Source: Silene noctiflora (taxonomy: Eukaryota; Streptophyta; Magnoliopsida; Caryophyllales; Caryophyllaceae). From it: a DNA stretch of 28,368 nucleotides. The translations under genes were made by a program, and so were the position numbers. Positions 1-11,000 of this stretch are shown here, piece by piece (position 1 is the first letter of the stretch; every line of letters starts with the position of its first letter). The stretch covers positions 1-28,368 of the forward strand of contig VHZZ01011735.1 of the NCBI GenBank assembly GCA_009801015.1, read 5' to 3'. Under the pieces are notes generated by a model. It made no database searches. It saw only the letters and a program-made list of their open reading frames with translations, and was not told the origin of the DNA.

Positions 1-92
1 CTTGTGGATTCGACCCTGACTTATCACTAGCTATTTTGTTAGTATAATTTAGGTTTACTTTGATTAAGGTGATACGACTTTAGCCTTGTCAA
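1..92. repeat. LTR-retrotransposon-like fragment (tentative)
   Basis: The opening stretch, with GTGGATTCGACCCT near its left end and GTGATACGACTTTAGCC near its right end, resembles the conserved LTR-end to pre-primer-binding-site region of plant LTR retrotransposons. The similarity stops abruptly near position 92 and no primer-binding site or gag frame follows, so at most this is a truncated remnant whose other part lies outside the window. The assignment rests on remembered family resemblance only, and the family is unresolved. Confidence 0.3.
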
Positions 93-1060
93 CCATCATA
101 TAACCATGGATCCCCTAAATCCTAGCATAGGAAAATTAACTACGCATGATAGAATTAACGAAACTAACAATAAACGCGACAATTGAATTAAACATGGCTA
201 ATGAATCAAATTAACAATTAAGCATAAAACAAAAGAAGAATAAGGAAGAGTAAAGAAATAAGAGAAAGAAATAATTGAAGAATAAAGTTTAATTGAATTA
301 CCGAATGATTAGTAGAGAAAGATTACAAATGTTAGATCCAAAAGCAAGAGTAAAAGAAACGTAAAAGAAGTTTTTGCTACAAATGTTAGATCCAAAAGCA
401 AGAACAAAACAAGCGTAAAAAAAGTTTTTGCTGAATAAAAGATAACCTAAAATTATTCCTAAGTCTCTCTTAAATAATAAGAGGCGTCGATTATTTCCTA
501 AACAATTGACGGGCTTAGTTAACAAGTTTAAAACTTCGCCAAAATACAAAATCAGTCGATCGACCAATAGTAACGGTCAATCAACTAGAAGCAATGTCAA
601 AATAGTCGATCGACTAACACTCCTTGTCGATCGACCAAACCAGTAGCACAACAGTTCAAATCTTTACTTCAACCTTGTAAACTCTCGTCCACACACATCC
701 CAAGGCTACGCTTCCCGAGCTCAACTCTACTTATTGGCAGAATGCACCCCTGGAGACGGGTTTTGGCTTGATTACGCACGCTCGGGTCCAGATCTGCATA
801 TAATACAAGATAACCCAAAGTAATCCGTTCATGGGAGAAATAGTAACTAGTCGCTACATAATATGCATAGAAGTGCGTGCTAAATGGGCAGAAAAAGTGT
901 ATAAAAATAGCACACATCATGATACAACATTAAGGAGTCAGAGTAAATGTCAAAATACGGTTGTTGATAGTGATAAAGTTAATGAAGAGTTAAACAAGGT
1001 CATGATGGTGAAATAAGTAAGAAATTTAGGAGTACAACGTACACAATAAAAATACGGAAT
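93..1060. other. Gene-free repeat-derived region
   Basis: No coding region is recognisable here. Short open frames on both strands look like chance. The stretch holds a 54-bp tandem repeat (annotated separately) and three exact copies of GTCGATCGAC at 555-564, 605-614 and 626-635, with a degenerate copy near 577. The 660-960 part is non-repetitive within the window and probably belongs to an old transposable element, but no family can be named. Confidence 0.5.
324..431. repeat. Two-copy 54-bp tandem repeat
   Basis: The unit starting TACAAATGTTAGATCC and ending AGTTTTTGC occurs at 324-377 and again at 378-431 with a few substitutions. It lies in the gene-free left flank and has no evident coding role. 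Confidence 0.85.
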
Positions 1061-1781
1061 TACTTTTTTCACATACGGATTTTACTCTTTCACATACATT
1101 TTGTCATTAAATTTCCATCTAATACCCTTCTAATTTCAAACCTAATCAAATTAATTTTTTCTTCTACCTTTCTACTAATCTTAATTTAATTGGTCAAGAT
1201 ACATCAACAATGGATCTTAATTCACTAATATTATCAATTATTAATATTATTGGTTGCAATTTTTTATCAATTATTAAAAACTTATTTGTTTGTTAATCAT
1301 AATGTTGAAACTAGGGTTTGTAAGATAGGAGTAATTGTTAGAGGGGTGGTGGTACGGTAACGATAGCAAAAGTAACAAGTAAAATCACTTATCTAGCCAA
1401 ACCGAATGCACACAACAACTTGGATCTTTGATTCTTTGATACAAATGATTGAAGCAAAAACAAATGTCCATGTGTGTTTGTTACTTGACGCCAGTTGCAA
1501 TGCTTTTTCAGCAACTTGTATGTTTTATCAAAAGAAAATGCTTTGCTAATGATAAGATACACACGATAAAGTTATGTATCAACGTGTAATTATCTAANGA
1601 GCAGGGAGGGCACCCCATGGGTGGGTGGGGTGGGGCGGGGCTGAAAAGGGAGGAGGTGGGTGGTTGTTGATGCGTAGATGAGAGTAGTCTACGGTATTGA
1701 GAGAAAGAGATGAGAACAAACGACAAGGTTAGAATTGTAAAAATTGTATGTGAAAGAGTAAAATCCGTATGTGAAAAAGTA
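1061..1781. mobile_element. TIR-bounded element upstream of the kinase gene
   Basis: A segment at 1061-1100 (core CACATACGGATTTTACTC, continuing to TTTCACATACA) reappears as its reverse complement at about 1745-1781. The near-perfect inverted repeat is about 35-38 bp, including a 29-bp perfect core, and encloses roughly 720 bp. There is no transposase frame inside, so this fits a non-autonomous DNA transposon (MITE-like). The 8-mer AGTACAAC occurs at 1031-1038 and 1778-1785; it could be a target-site duplication, but it does not abut the left repeat, so the boundary and superfamily are uncertain. The interior contains a G-rich tract and the ambiguous base at 1598. Confidence 0.6.
1601..1663 (+). 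other. G-rich tract, potential G-quadruplex
   Basis: Repeated runs of three or four G separated by one to three bases (for example GGGTGGGTGGGGTGGGGCGGGG) form a strongly strand-asymmetric block about 400 bp upstream of the kinase start codon, inside the TIR-bounded element. The pattern satisfies the usual G-quadruplex run-and-loop rule. Whether it folds or affects transcription is unknown. Confidence 0.55.
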
Positions 1782-1849
1782 CAACCCTAAAAAAAAAGGA
1801 GGCTAGAACATAGAAAATCGAAAAATTCGAGGGCACAACGCACATTATA

Positions 1850-2057
1850 TCCCTATATTAATTTTTTTTTTTTTAAAAAAAAAGATTTGGTGGCTAAAGA
1901 AGAAAAATAAAGTTAGCGGCATGTTCCACATTCCAGCAAACACAAGACAATCCGCGTCATTTTGTCTTTTCATAACTAAAATTTCTCCATCTCCTTCTCC
2001 GACGCGCCGGAAAATGACGTCATAAGGGGTGCCTTTGAATTCCGCAGCGTTCTAACA
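1850..2057 (+). promoter_or_regulatory. Probable core promoter and 5' leader of the MAP3K epsilon gene
   Basis: A TATA-like TATATTA at 1854-1860 is followed by a long T run and then a pyrimidine patch (CTCCATCTCCTTCTCC, about 1985-2000) of the kind seen near plant transcription starts. A perfect TGACGTCA palindrome at 2015-2022 is the canonical core bound by plant bZIP (TGA/CREB-like) factors. The sequence before the start codon, AACA-ATG, has A at -3, a favourable plant initiation context. The transcription start site is not known, so the promoter/leader split is inferred. Confidence 0.4.
1921..2025 (+). promoter_or_regulatory. Candidate upstream ORF (34 codons) with nested in-frame start
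   Basis: An ATG at 1921 opens a 34-codon frame ending at TAA 2023-2025. A second ATG at 2014 in the same frame gives a three-codon version (M-T-S-stop), whose ATG-ACG-TCA-TAA overlaps the TGACGTCA palindrome. Termination falls 32 nt before the main ATG at 2058, leaving little room for reinitiation, so if transcribed it could dampen kinase translation. It matters only if the transcript starts upstream of 1921 (long form) or 2014 (short form). No conservation data are available. Confidence 0.3.
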
Positions 2058-5000
2058 ATGTCTCGGCAAATGGCGCCTCATTTTCACAAATCCAAAACGC
2101 TCGATAACAAATATGTGAGTCTCATTCATTTCCGTCCCATTTTTTTTTTTTTTTTTTTATAGTTGCTGTTTGTAATTGTTCTTGTTGATTTATTTATATC
2201 CACTGATTGCTCGTTTCACTTTTTTTGATGTAAATATTTCGATCCGAGGTTCGCAACAAATAAAATCGAGTAATTTAAAAGTCAGCCCCTGAAATTATGA
2301 CGAAATAAAGCAAAATGACTCGCTAAATTGGTTAATTTTTTCAATTCCCAAGTAGCAGCCCAGACAACCTCTTTGGTATAAAATTGCGTACATCCCACCC
2401 CGTTACCCCTAGGAGTCATACCCCTGTGTTCGTTTTTTCAGCTTATGGTTAGTTAGTAGGACTAAACCAAGTTCTTTTTTTTCAAAAGTCATTCGACATG
2501 CTTTTGGTCCTAATAAATATACAGTCAATTAGAGCAATATCTTGTTCCATCCATTGAGGCACAACAAATGAGTCCACTCTTAATGAGAATATGATTCACC
2601 AATGGCGAGCTAATGGGTACATCCGTCTCCATTATGGGGCGGTGAAATTAGCACTTACTCTCCATGGGAGAAAGGGTTTGCCTGTCGAGCCTTGCTTGAC
2701 AGAAGGTATAGGGAATATAGACACGCCTGCATTTCAACCCTGCTAACAACCTTAAATGTAGGCAGTGTATTTCTCACCTATTATGACAAGTATGGTCTCA
2801 TAGTGAGTACAACCACTAACGAGGTTAAAAAGGATCGATGAATATTTGAGAGTTTTTTTTTATGGATTTATAAGACAAGATTCTAGTTAAGGGAAAAGCA
2901 TATATTACAATGAGAGAATATATTTTACAAAGAAAGCTTACAAGAGAGTTTTTAGAGAGATAGAACTAAGATTTAGCTTGACCATTTGAAACACTTCTTT
3001 TGATTGTGCACTCTCATTTGTGACTGCACTGTACATAATTTTGTTTTTTTTAAAACTTAATTTCTTGTTGAATTACATTCCCCGAGATACTTTGTGAATT
3101 CTGATATCGTCGTCGCAATTTTTGCATGTTCTAGGGTTAAGCTCCCCTCGATGTATTTGCTTTATGTACTTAACAACATTAGGTTTTCTTTAATGGTTAT
3201 GGCTATAGTCAAGTACTTGCCTTTAGCTCATTTCATATGCTTTTTCCTTATCGGGCGTGTTAAAAAATTTCATGATAGATGCTTGGTGATGAGATTGGCA
3301 AAGGTGCATATGGTAGGGTTTACAAGGGATTAGACTTGGAAAATGGAGATTTTGTTGCAATTAAGCAGGTTTCATTGGAGAATATAGCACAAGAGGATCT
3401 TAATATTATTATGGTATGTTTTCTTGCCTCCACGTCTCAGAAATCAGCTCATATTTGCTTCTAGAGAGTTACATAGCAGACACTCACTGTGTAATATCCT
3501 TTTCTCACTCCCGCACCAAAGTTTTCATAGTTTCTGGTAGTATGGAAGACCAGTCTTTGCATGCAGTACATTTTTTTTTCCAGCTCTCTAAGTTTCTTAC
3601 CTGTGGTGGGAGCAATATTTTTCGTGGGTTTTATCTGTTTTTAGGATTCAGGTACTTTTATCAACCTAGTAAGTGAGATGTTTCCATCTTAAATGGAGCC
3701 AAAGACTCCCTAATATTTGACTATGGGTTATAATGAAATAAGACAAAATGACTCCTAATCTGCCTGGACGTCTTTTTTATCATAAAGTTGCTGTCATTTG
3801 ATGCAATTTTCCGCACAATATTCATTACGGGTCATCCAAGCAGCATCTTTATGTAACACATGGGTAAAGTTGTATACACCCAACTTCCCTATCCCACCAT
3901 TTGGGGAGCCCTTGTTGTTGAGTGTAGGAGATGTCTCTTTATGCTGAGTTTGAAGAGGGGAAAAGGGATATCTGTGATGTCTTATTTATTTGTTTATTTT
4001 TCAAACTCTTCCTTTTCATTTGAATCTCTCCTTTGTCATTTTCCCCAGTGTTCTCTATTACCTTTTCCTCTTGATTTATCTTGCCACTATATAATCCCTT
4101 TCCAATCTCTTATTAATTCACATTCAAAAAGTCTCTCTTTTTTTTTTTCCCATCCTTTATTTTCTTCTCTTCACACTTTTTTTTAATGCATATCTTACTT
4201 CATTCTATTACCTTGTTCTCCCTTCACTTTCGGACTAGGACTTACATGTGATTTTTTATTTGACATCATATATATATATATATCGTTTGGCTTGGCGCAT
4301 GGATTCTCTATTCCCAGCAAGAGATTGACCTCCTCAAGGTACTCATTCTTTGCTTTCACTCATTAGCAACCCTATGCGACGCGTGCATAATGGGAGCTGA
4401 CCTCAAGTTTCCATGTATATTTATTGACCGTTGAGCATTGTCCTGCCTGCCTGTGGGGATAGGCTTTTGGGATTGACATTATACATATCATATTTCCCTG
4501 GAGCCAGGCTGATTAACATTATTATAGTAATTGTAGAAAATATGAAAGTAGTTTGGTGAGACTATATAAAACTGAAAGGCACACTAATAGCTGCGTATTG
4601 TGTTGGAGTTAAAACCTCTGTTATGATAATGATAATGATAATGATAATGATGACGATAATAATGACGATAATGATGACGATAATGATGACGATAATGATG
4701 ACGATAATGATGACGATGACGATAACGATGACGATAACGATAACGCCACATTCTATCTGAGATTGAAGGCACTGTTAGCTTATACGCATGACATTTGTGC
4801 AATAGCTCACTGATAATAGGCATTTTTGTAACTTCACTTTACAGAATCTGAACCACAAAAACATCGTGAAATATCTTGGATCCCTGAAGACTAAGAGCCA
4901 CCTTCACATAATACTTGAGTAAGGGCCTCTTTTTGTTTTAGCTTTTTGTACAGAATCCAGTTAGCATCTATTCCGTATCTAGTAACACTTTGTTGTGGCC

Positions 5001-8000
5001 AAATCTTGTTTCTGCAGGTATGTGGAAAATGGATCACTTGCAAATATTATCAAGCCAAACAAATTTGGGCCCTTTCCGGAGCAACTAGTTGCTCACTACA
5101 TTGCGCAGGTTTACTTCTACTTCATGTCATCCTATCCTCTTATCTGTTTATGTTTGCATATGATCATCTATTTGTGTGCTCTTGACTAGGTTTTAGAAGG
5201 TCTAGTGTATCTCCATGAGCAAGGAGTCATACATCGTGACATCAAGGGTGCTAATATATTGACTACCAAGGAGGTATATCTTTTCGACATTGATCATTTG
5301 ATGTAATTCTATAAATGCCATTATGGTCAACAACAACAGAGCCTTAGTCCGAACATGGTTTGGGGTTGACTTACATGAATCATCATCAGAGTCCATTTAG
5401 GCTTGAATCCACCAATACGGTCCAGGGTAAATAAGCAAAGTAAAGAAAATAAAATAAAGATGAACGAAACATGTACGTTGTAAAAATAAAGCAAAGTAAG
5501 AGAAATGTGAAAACCAAAATTAAAGCAGCAAAAATAGGTTTGTAAAATAACGGAGTATAAGTCAAAGAAAAATTGTTCTTTAAGTAAAATGGTAAAAAAG
5601 TAAGTAAAGATCAATTCAAACTACATCTTCAACATGAATTCTTTCTCTCCACAATACCATCTCCATCGCCATAATGTCACAAATCCCAAAAACATTCATA
5701 TTGCTTTCAATCCCCCTTATCCATGTTTGTTTCACTTTTCCCCTAACAATATTATCCATTTCCGATTTCATAATCCTCCTAATCGGTGCCTCCAGTGCTC
5801 TCCGTCTCCGTCTCCGTCGTACCTGGCCAAAACCTGCCCTCATCTTATCTTGAATTAACGCACACCGACTTTTTCTTGGACCACATCGTTTCTCAACCTA
5901 ACCTATCATTTCTTGTGTGGCTACCTATCCAGCGGAGCATACGAATTTCAGCTACCTAGCTACCCTCATCGTTTGTTCATGTCCATGGTTTATCGCTCAA
6001 CACTCACTTTCGTAGAGAAGTGCAGTCCTAATCGTCGTGCGGTAGAATTTACCCTTTTAACTATAAGGCACACCCGAATCACAAAGAAATTCTGTGGCTT
6101 ATCTCCAGTCTAATTTTCCATTACTTCAACCATTCTGCTTTGATTCTACGAGTCATATTTCCGTCTGATTTTCCATTACTTTGGATAATAGATCCTATAC
6201 CTAAAAAGACGGAACCATGGACTATCTCCCCATCAAGGCTGATCGATCCTACCTCCCTACCACCATTTCCTCTAAATCTACACTAAATATTCCGTCTTCT
6301 TTCTGCTGAGTGTAAAGCCATGATATTCTAAGTCTATCTCCAAAGTTCCAATTTTCTATCAACTCCATCCTTTGTTTCATCTATCAATCAGTGAAATACG
6401 GTCAATAAACATCATACACCATGGAACCTCGTCTTTAATTGACCTCGTCAATTCGTCAATAACAATAACAAAGAGCAAATGACTCAGAGTCGAACCCTGA
6501 TGCACTACAATTGCAATAGGAACTCTTCTGTCGCTCCCACATTAGTCCTTTTACTCGTCAATAACAATAAACATGTTTTGTAATTTGTCTTCCTCGTTGT
6601 GGTTTCTTACTTCCTTTTGCCTTCTTTGAAACATTATGTTTTGCTAGAAGAGTGGTACTCCCTCCATTCAACTCCAAATACAACATGGTCCCATTACACA
6701 CTTGCCAATGCAAGATTTGTAACGCAAATATCTTCAATTTACGTTATAAAAAAATATAAAAGTTTGATATTCTAATTGCATTTACAAAGACGAATTAAAC
6801 AAGATCCCACATGAATATATTTTCTCTTATATATTGCAAGGAATATCGAATATTCTCTTCGAACATGAACAGTGTCAAATATGAGATGTTGTACATGTAT
6901 TTGGAGTTGAATAGAGGGAGTATTAAATATCATATGTGAAAGATTCTCTGTTTGCCACGGCTGATCTTGTGCGATAAACGGAAGGCTAAGAAACATGCTC
7001 CACGAGTCTTGTTCATTTGTTTACTTACGCCTTTTTGGTCTGGCTTAACCATTTGTTTACATTTCTTATTTATGTAACTGTTTTTTTGTAGAGTGTTACA
7101 ACGACCCTTTTGCCCTTATTACACTCTCATCTATCTATAAATACTCCTACTCGACTTGCATGTGCTTGCACAAGCAACCGTTCCAGAAGCAAAAGTAAAT
7201 AAATGGATATGGCGGAGGGAGTAATTGGTATTTGGCCGATACCGCTGATACTTAGCTGACACATGAACTATAAATTCGGCTAATATGATCAATTCAAAAA
7301 GAAAACATGCTCCTTCATATTACATGCTTGGGAAGTTACTTTTGTGTCAGTAATAGTTAGACTTCCCATATCATGTTTTTTGCTTGAAGATTGCTCCTTC
7401 ATATTACTTGGACTAAGGCCTGAGATACTTTTATCCTGCTTTATGATACATTTTGAGAAACCATTTTTGTTAGGTGGTGAATTTCACAATGTACTTTCTC
7501 CTCGACCTCAGTCCCACTGAAGTTGGTTTACTTCATTGTCTCTTGATTGGCCTGCATTCTGGAATTTTTTGATGAAATTGTGCATTTCGAACGCCTAATC
7601 CCTTCTTAAATCATATATTTTTAAAACTATAGTAGTAGTATTGGATCAAGGAAACACTTGGCAAAAGAATCAGGTCAGCTAGGATTCAAGTACATGAGCT
7701 TTGATGCTATTACTACCATAGATCCGCTTAATTACAAATCCCAGAACTCTTTTCTACCAGCTACTAGAAAACCTCAATTTCAGGCGGGAAAAGGGTTACT
7801 GGTTAATTGTACTAGTATCCAACTAATGGGTAGGATGTAATCATTTAATACCAACGGCATTCAGTGTTGAGCGCCTCTTCCAGGGTAGGATGTTTTCCAG
7901 ATACACTTCTTCTAGTCAGAGTTTTAAAGCTTTGGTTTACAATTTTTGTAGAGATTTGAAGACTTCAGTCCTGCAATGTTTATGGAAAATGGTTGTTCTT

Positions 8001-11000
8001 TGCAGCTAATTTTTATGAATATAATGGTGTCTTTATTTGTTGTTGGGACTTGGATATCATAGTATAATTGTTTACGGTTTACCAGAGTCTTGGAAATATT
8101 TTGATACGTGTGTCGGGTGTCTTGAACTGAGTGTAGAAGTTCTTGTTCTCAACTCCAAGTTTTCTTATTCTTTATCTGTTTGTTGGGTTTTTCTCATTAC
8201 TTGCCTAAAATCACTAGTTCACTACTATTCTTCAGGGTTTAGTCAAGCTTGCTGATTTTGGGGTCGCAACGAAATTGACGGAAGCAGATGCCAATACTCA
8301 CTCTGTTGTTGGAACACCTTACTGGATGGCTCCTGAGGTACTTAAATGGTTTGAGCTTGTTCCTCATGATGCTTAAACTTTTTCCTTTGATTCTTTTTTT
8401 TTCCGTCCATCTTTGGCGCTTGCTTTTGTTTTATTGGGTTATTGTGAAGGGAAACTTGAAGTAATGAATCTTTGTCAGATAAGCTAAGCTTTTGTTCAAG
8501 AACATATGAACTATAATACCTTGCATATGAACTTCTGAATTTGCTATTGATAGTTATGATCGCTGCTAACTGATGGGATCCATTTGTGTTACCTTTGTTT
8601 TATTAATTAGTGTTGGGGTGTTCAATTTTATGTTGCTGAAAGAGTGAAAGTACATGAAAATGTTCAGGGTTTTGAAAAGTCAGGAGTTTGTACTGCATCA
8701 GATATATGGAGCATCATTACACTGTGATTGAAAATGAACTTCTGAATATGCTGTGTGTTGTTTTGTTACTTATGATCACTGATAACTTATGATATACATT
8801 TATGTTACCTTTTTATTTTGTAATTTGTGTTTTGAGTGTTCAATGTTTATGTTGCTGAAAGTACTTGGAATTGTTCAGGTTATCGAAATGTCAGGAGTTT
8901 GTGCTGCATCAGATATATGGAGTGTCGGCTGCACTGTGATTGAGCTTCTCACATGCGTACCTCCATATTATGACCTACAGCCTATGCCAGCTCTCTTCCG
9001 TATTGTACAGGTCTAGGCTTTATTTCGCTCATGTCAGTCAAGTTGTGCACAATGCATGGAGGAGTTGTATTTGTGGGGTTTCTTTTTTTTCCCCTCTTTA
9101 AGCTGGTTGCTTAAATGTCTAAGATCATCAAACAGAGAAATGTATGCTGTTAAGTGTTGAAGTAAGGAATGCCCTTAATGAATATAAAGGGATAAGGGGG
9201 ATGTGTTGACACTGTTGAGGGTTAGAAAGGGTGATGCCAAAGAGGGAAAATGGTATAAGGGTCGAGTGGAATATGCTCCTATGTTAAATGACGAAACTCA
9301 TAAATCTATGAGCTCAAATTTGCTGATATATGATTTGTCAGTAAATTGAAGTATTTGTGCAAAATCCTTTGTTCAAATTTGGAATTTATACAAACATTCC
9401 CTTTCAAAATTTCTAATCTTTCATGTTCCCTGTCATTTTTTATAATGCTTTTTTATGAGAGATTGGATTTTGGGTGATAAAATTCTCCTTTAAGAGATTT
9501 ATGAAGTTAAATGTGATATAGTCTTACCTGTACCTAGGTTGTATCTATGGCATGCATCACGGATGATACAACACTTATGACACTTGTATCTGTGTACACT
9601 TTACAGTAATCCAATATCCACCTGTATTTAACACTTGCAACCAAGTCTGAGTAACATATATCTGTAGTACTGAAAAGGTGTCATGCGAAATTGTTAGATT
9701 TGGGGATCAGCTGTGGGACTTTTACAGCACTCCACAGTTCTGATGGGGAGGTGGGTGGGAGACATCGTAGTGATGTTAAGCTTCTTATTGCACAGACCTC
9801 CATCCTTAAAAGGAAGTGCGTAGTACGCTTATAGATCCAAGATTATTTATAGTCACATTTTGTGAGTTCTAGACTTAGAGCTAGCCACATGCCTGGAAGT
9901 GTTATTCCTAAATCTGCATCTTTTCTTACAGGATGAGAACCCTCCCATTCCAGATGGCCTTTCTGCTGACATGTCTGATTTTCTGCGTCTATGTTTTAAG
10001 AAGGTAAATTTTAACATGGTGAACAATTTTCCATGTTAGATTTTGTTTTGCTGTTATGTTGCTATCACTTGCTTGGTTATTGTTATTTGAGCATGTATTA
10101 CACAATGGAGCGATTAAGAAGGATCTTCAGTGTATGTATTTCATTCAGCCATTGCTAAAACTATGGCTAATTGTCCCTCTGAATGAGTTCTCTACTAATC
10201 TTGATGGGTTCAAAGTAAATTACATGCCCTCTTGTATCTCTATCTTTCTAAATTTTGTCAAAGTTGGGTGGGGGTAAGGTTTTCTTGGGTGAGGTGGTGG
10301 TGTATTTTTGAGTGTTGGGGTAGGTTTCTAAAGGGGTGGGATCACTGGTGGCGGTGGGGGTGCTGCGCTGCAACCTTTGTGGTTTCAGGGTAGGAGTGAG
10401 TTCTCGAGGTAGGTGATGGTGGTTTCAGGGAAACTGGGGTGGTGTTTTGTCACTCTTTTTCATGTTCAAAAGCAAACAAGGGAATTAACGGGATATCCTT
10501 TTTCTTTCTCCTGGTATCTCTTTCATCATTCCTTCCCTTACCTCTGTATGAACCATGCCTCCTTAATCTGCTCGTTCTTTTTTTTGTATGGGGTATCACC
10601 CTCTTGTTGTACGTTGTTCATGGCATCACCCTCTTGGTGTCCATTAATCTCTATCCTCTGTTACTTGTGATAAAAAAAAATTACCTCTTATTAATGGCGT
10701 CTAAGTGAACATATGTAACTAGAAATTGTCGGGAGGGGAGAATAATTAATCTGTTTGACACTTTTTGTCAATGTCTCCTATCATTTACTTTTTTCTTTTT
10801 TCTTCTTATAGTGACATTGACACTTTTTGTCAATGTCTCCTATCATTTACTTTTTTCTTCTTATAGTGACATTTTCTAGCTTATTGCCTTATTTCAGGAT
10901 GCCAGACAGAGGCCTGATGCCAAGATGCTTCTTTCTCATCCCTGGATACAAAATTATAGGCGTACTTTGCAGCCTTCTCTTCCTCCGAGTGATGCAAGCA

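Larger units (their letters stand above)
5274..8235 (+). other. Intron 6 (2962 bp), transposon-rich
   Basis: The longest intron of the gene separates the catalytic-loop exon from the DFG exon. Its left half is an antisense RTE LINE relic (about 5325-6545) and it also holds a Stowaway MITE (6658-6920). A second GGAGGGAGTA end at 7213-7223 has no partner that I can find. From 7224 to 8235 nothing is recognisable. Donor GTATAT, acceptor TTCAG. Confidence 0.85.

Noticed and set aside
2070..2072. Second in-frame ATG as alternative start of MAP3KE1
   Set aside because: The family N-terminus extends to the ATG at 2058, which has the better context (A at -3).
3860..4186. 108-codon plus-strand frame, Phe/Ser rich
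   Set aside because: It lies in the pyrimidine-rich part of intron 2 and the translation is low complexity.
4584..4823. Minus-strand frame rich in His, Arg and Tyr
   Set aside because: It is only the translation of the GAY microsatellite in intron 3.
10413..10708. Two overlapping hydrophobic frames
   Set aside because: T-rich intron 9 sequence yields Phe/Leu runs by composition; no conserved motif.
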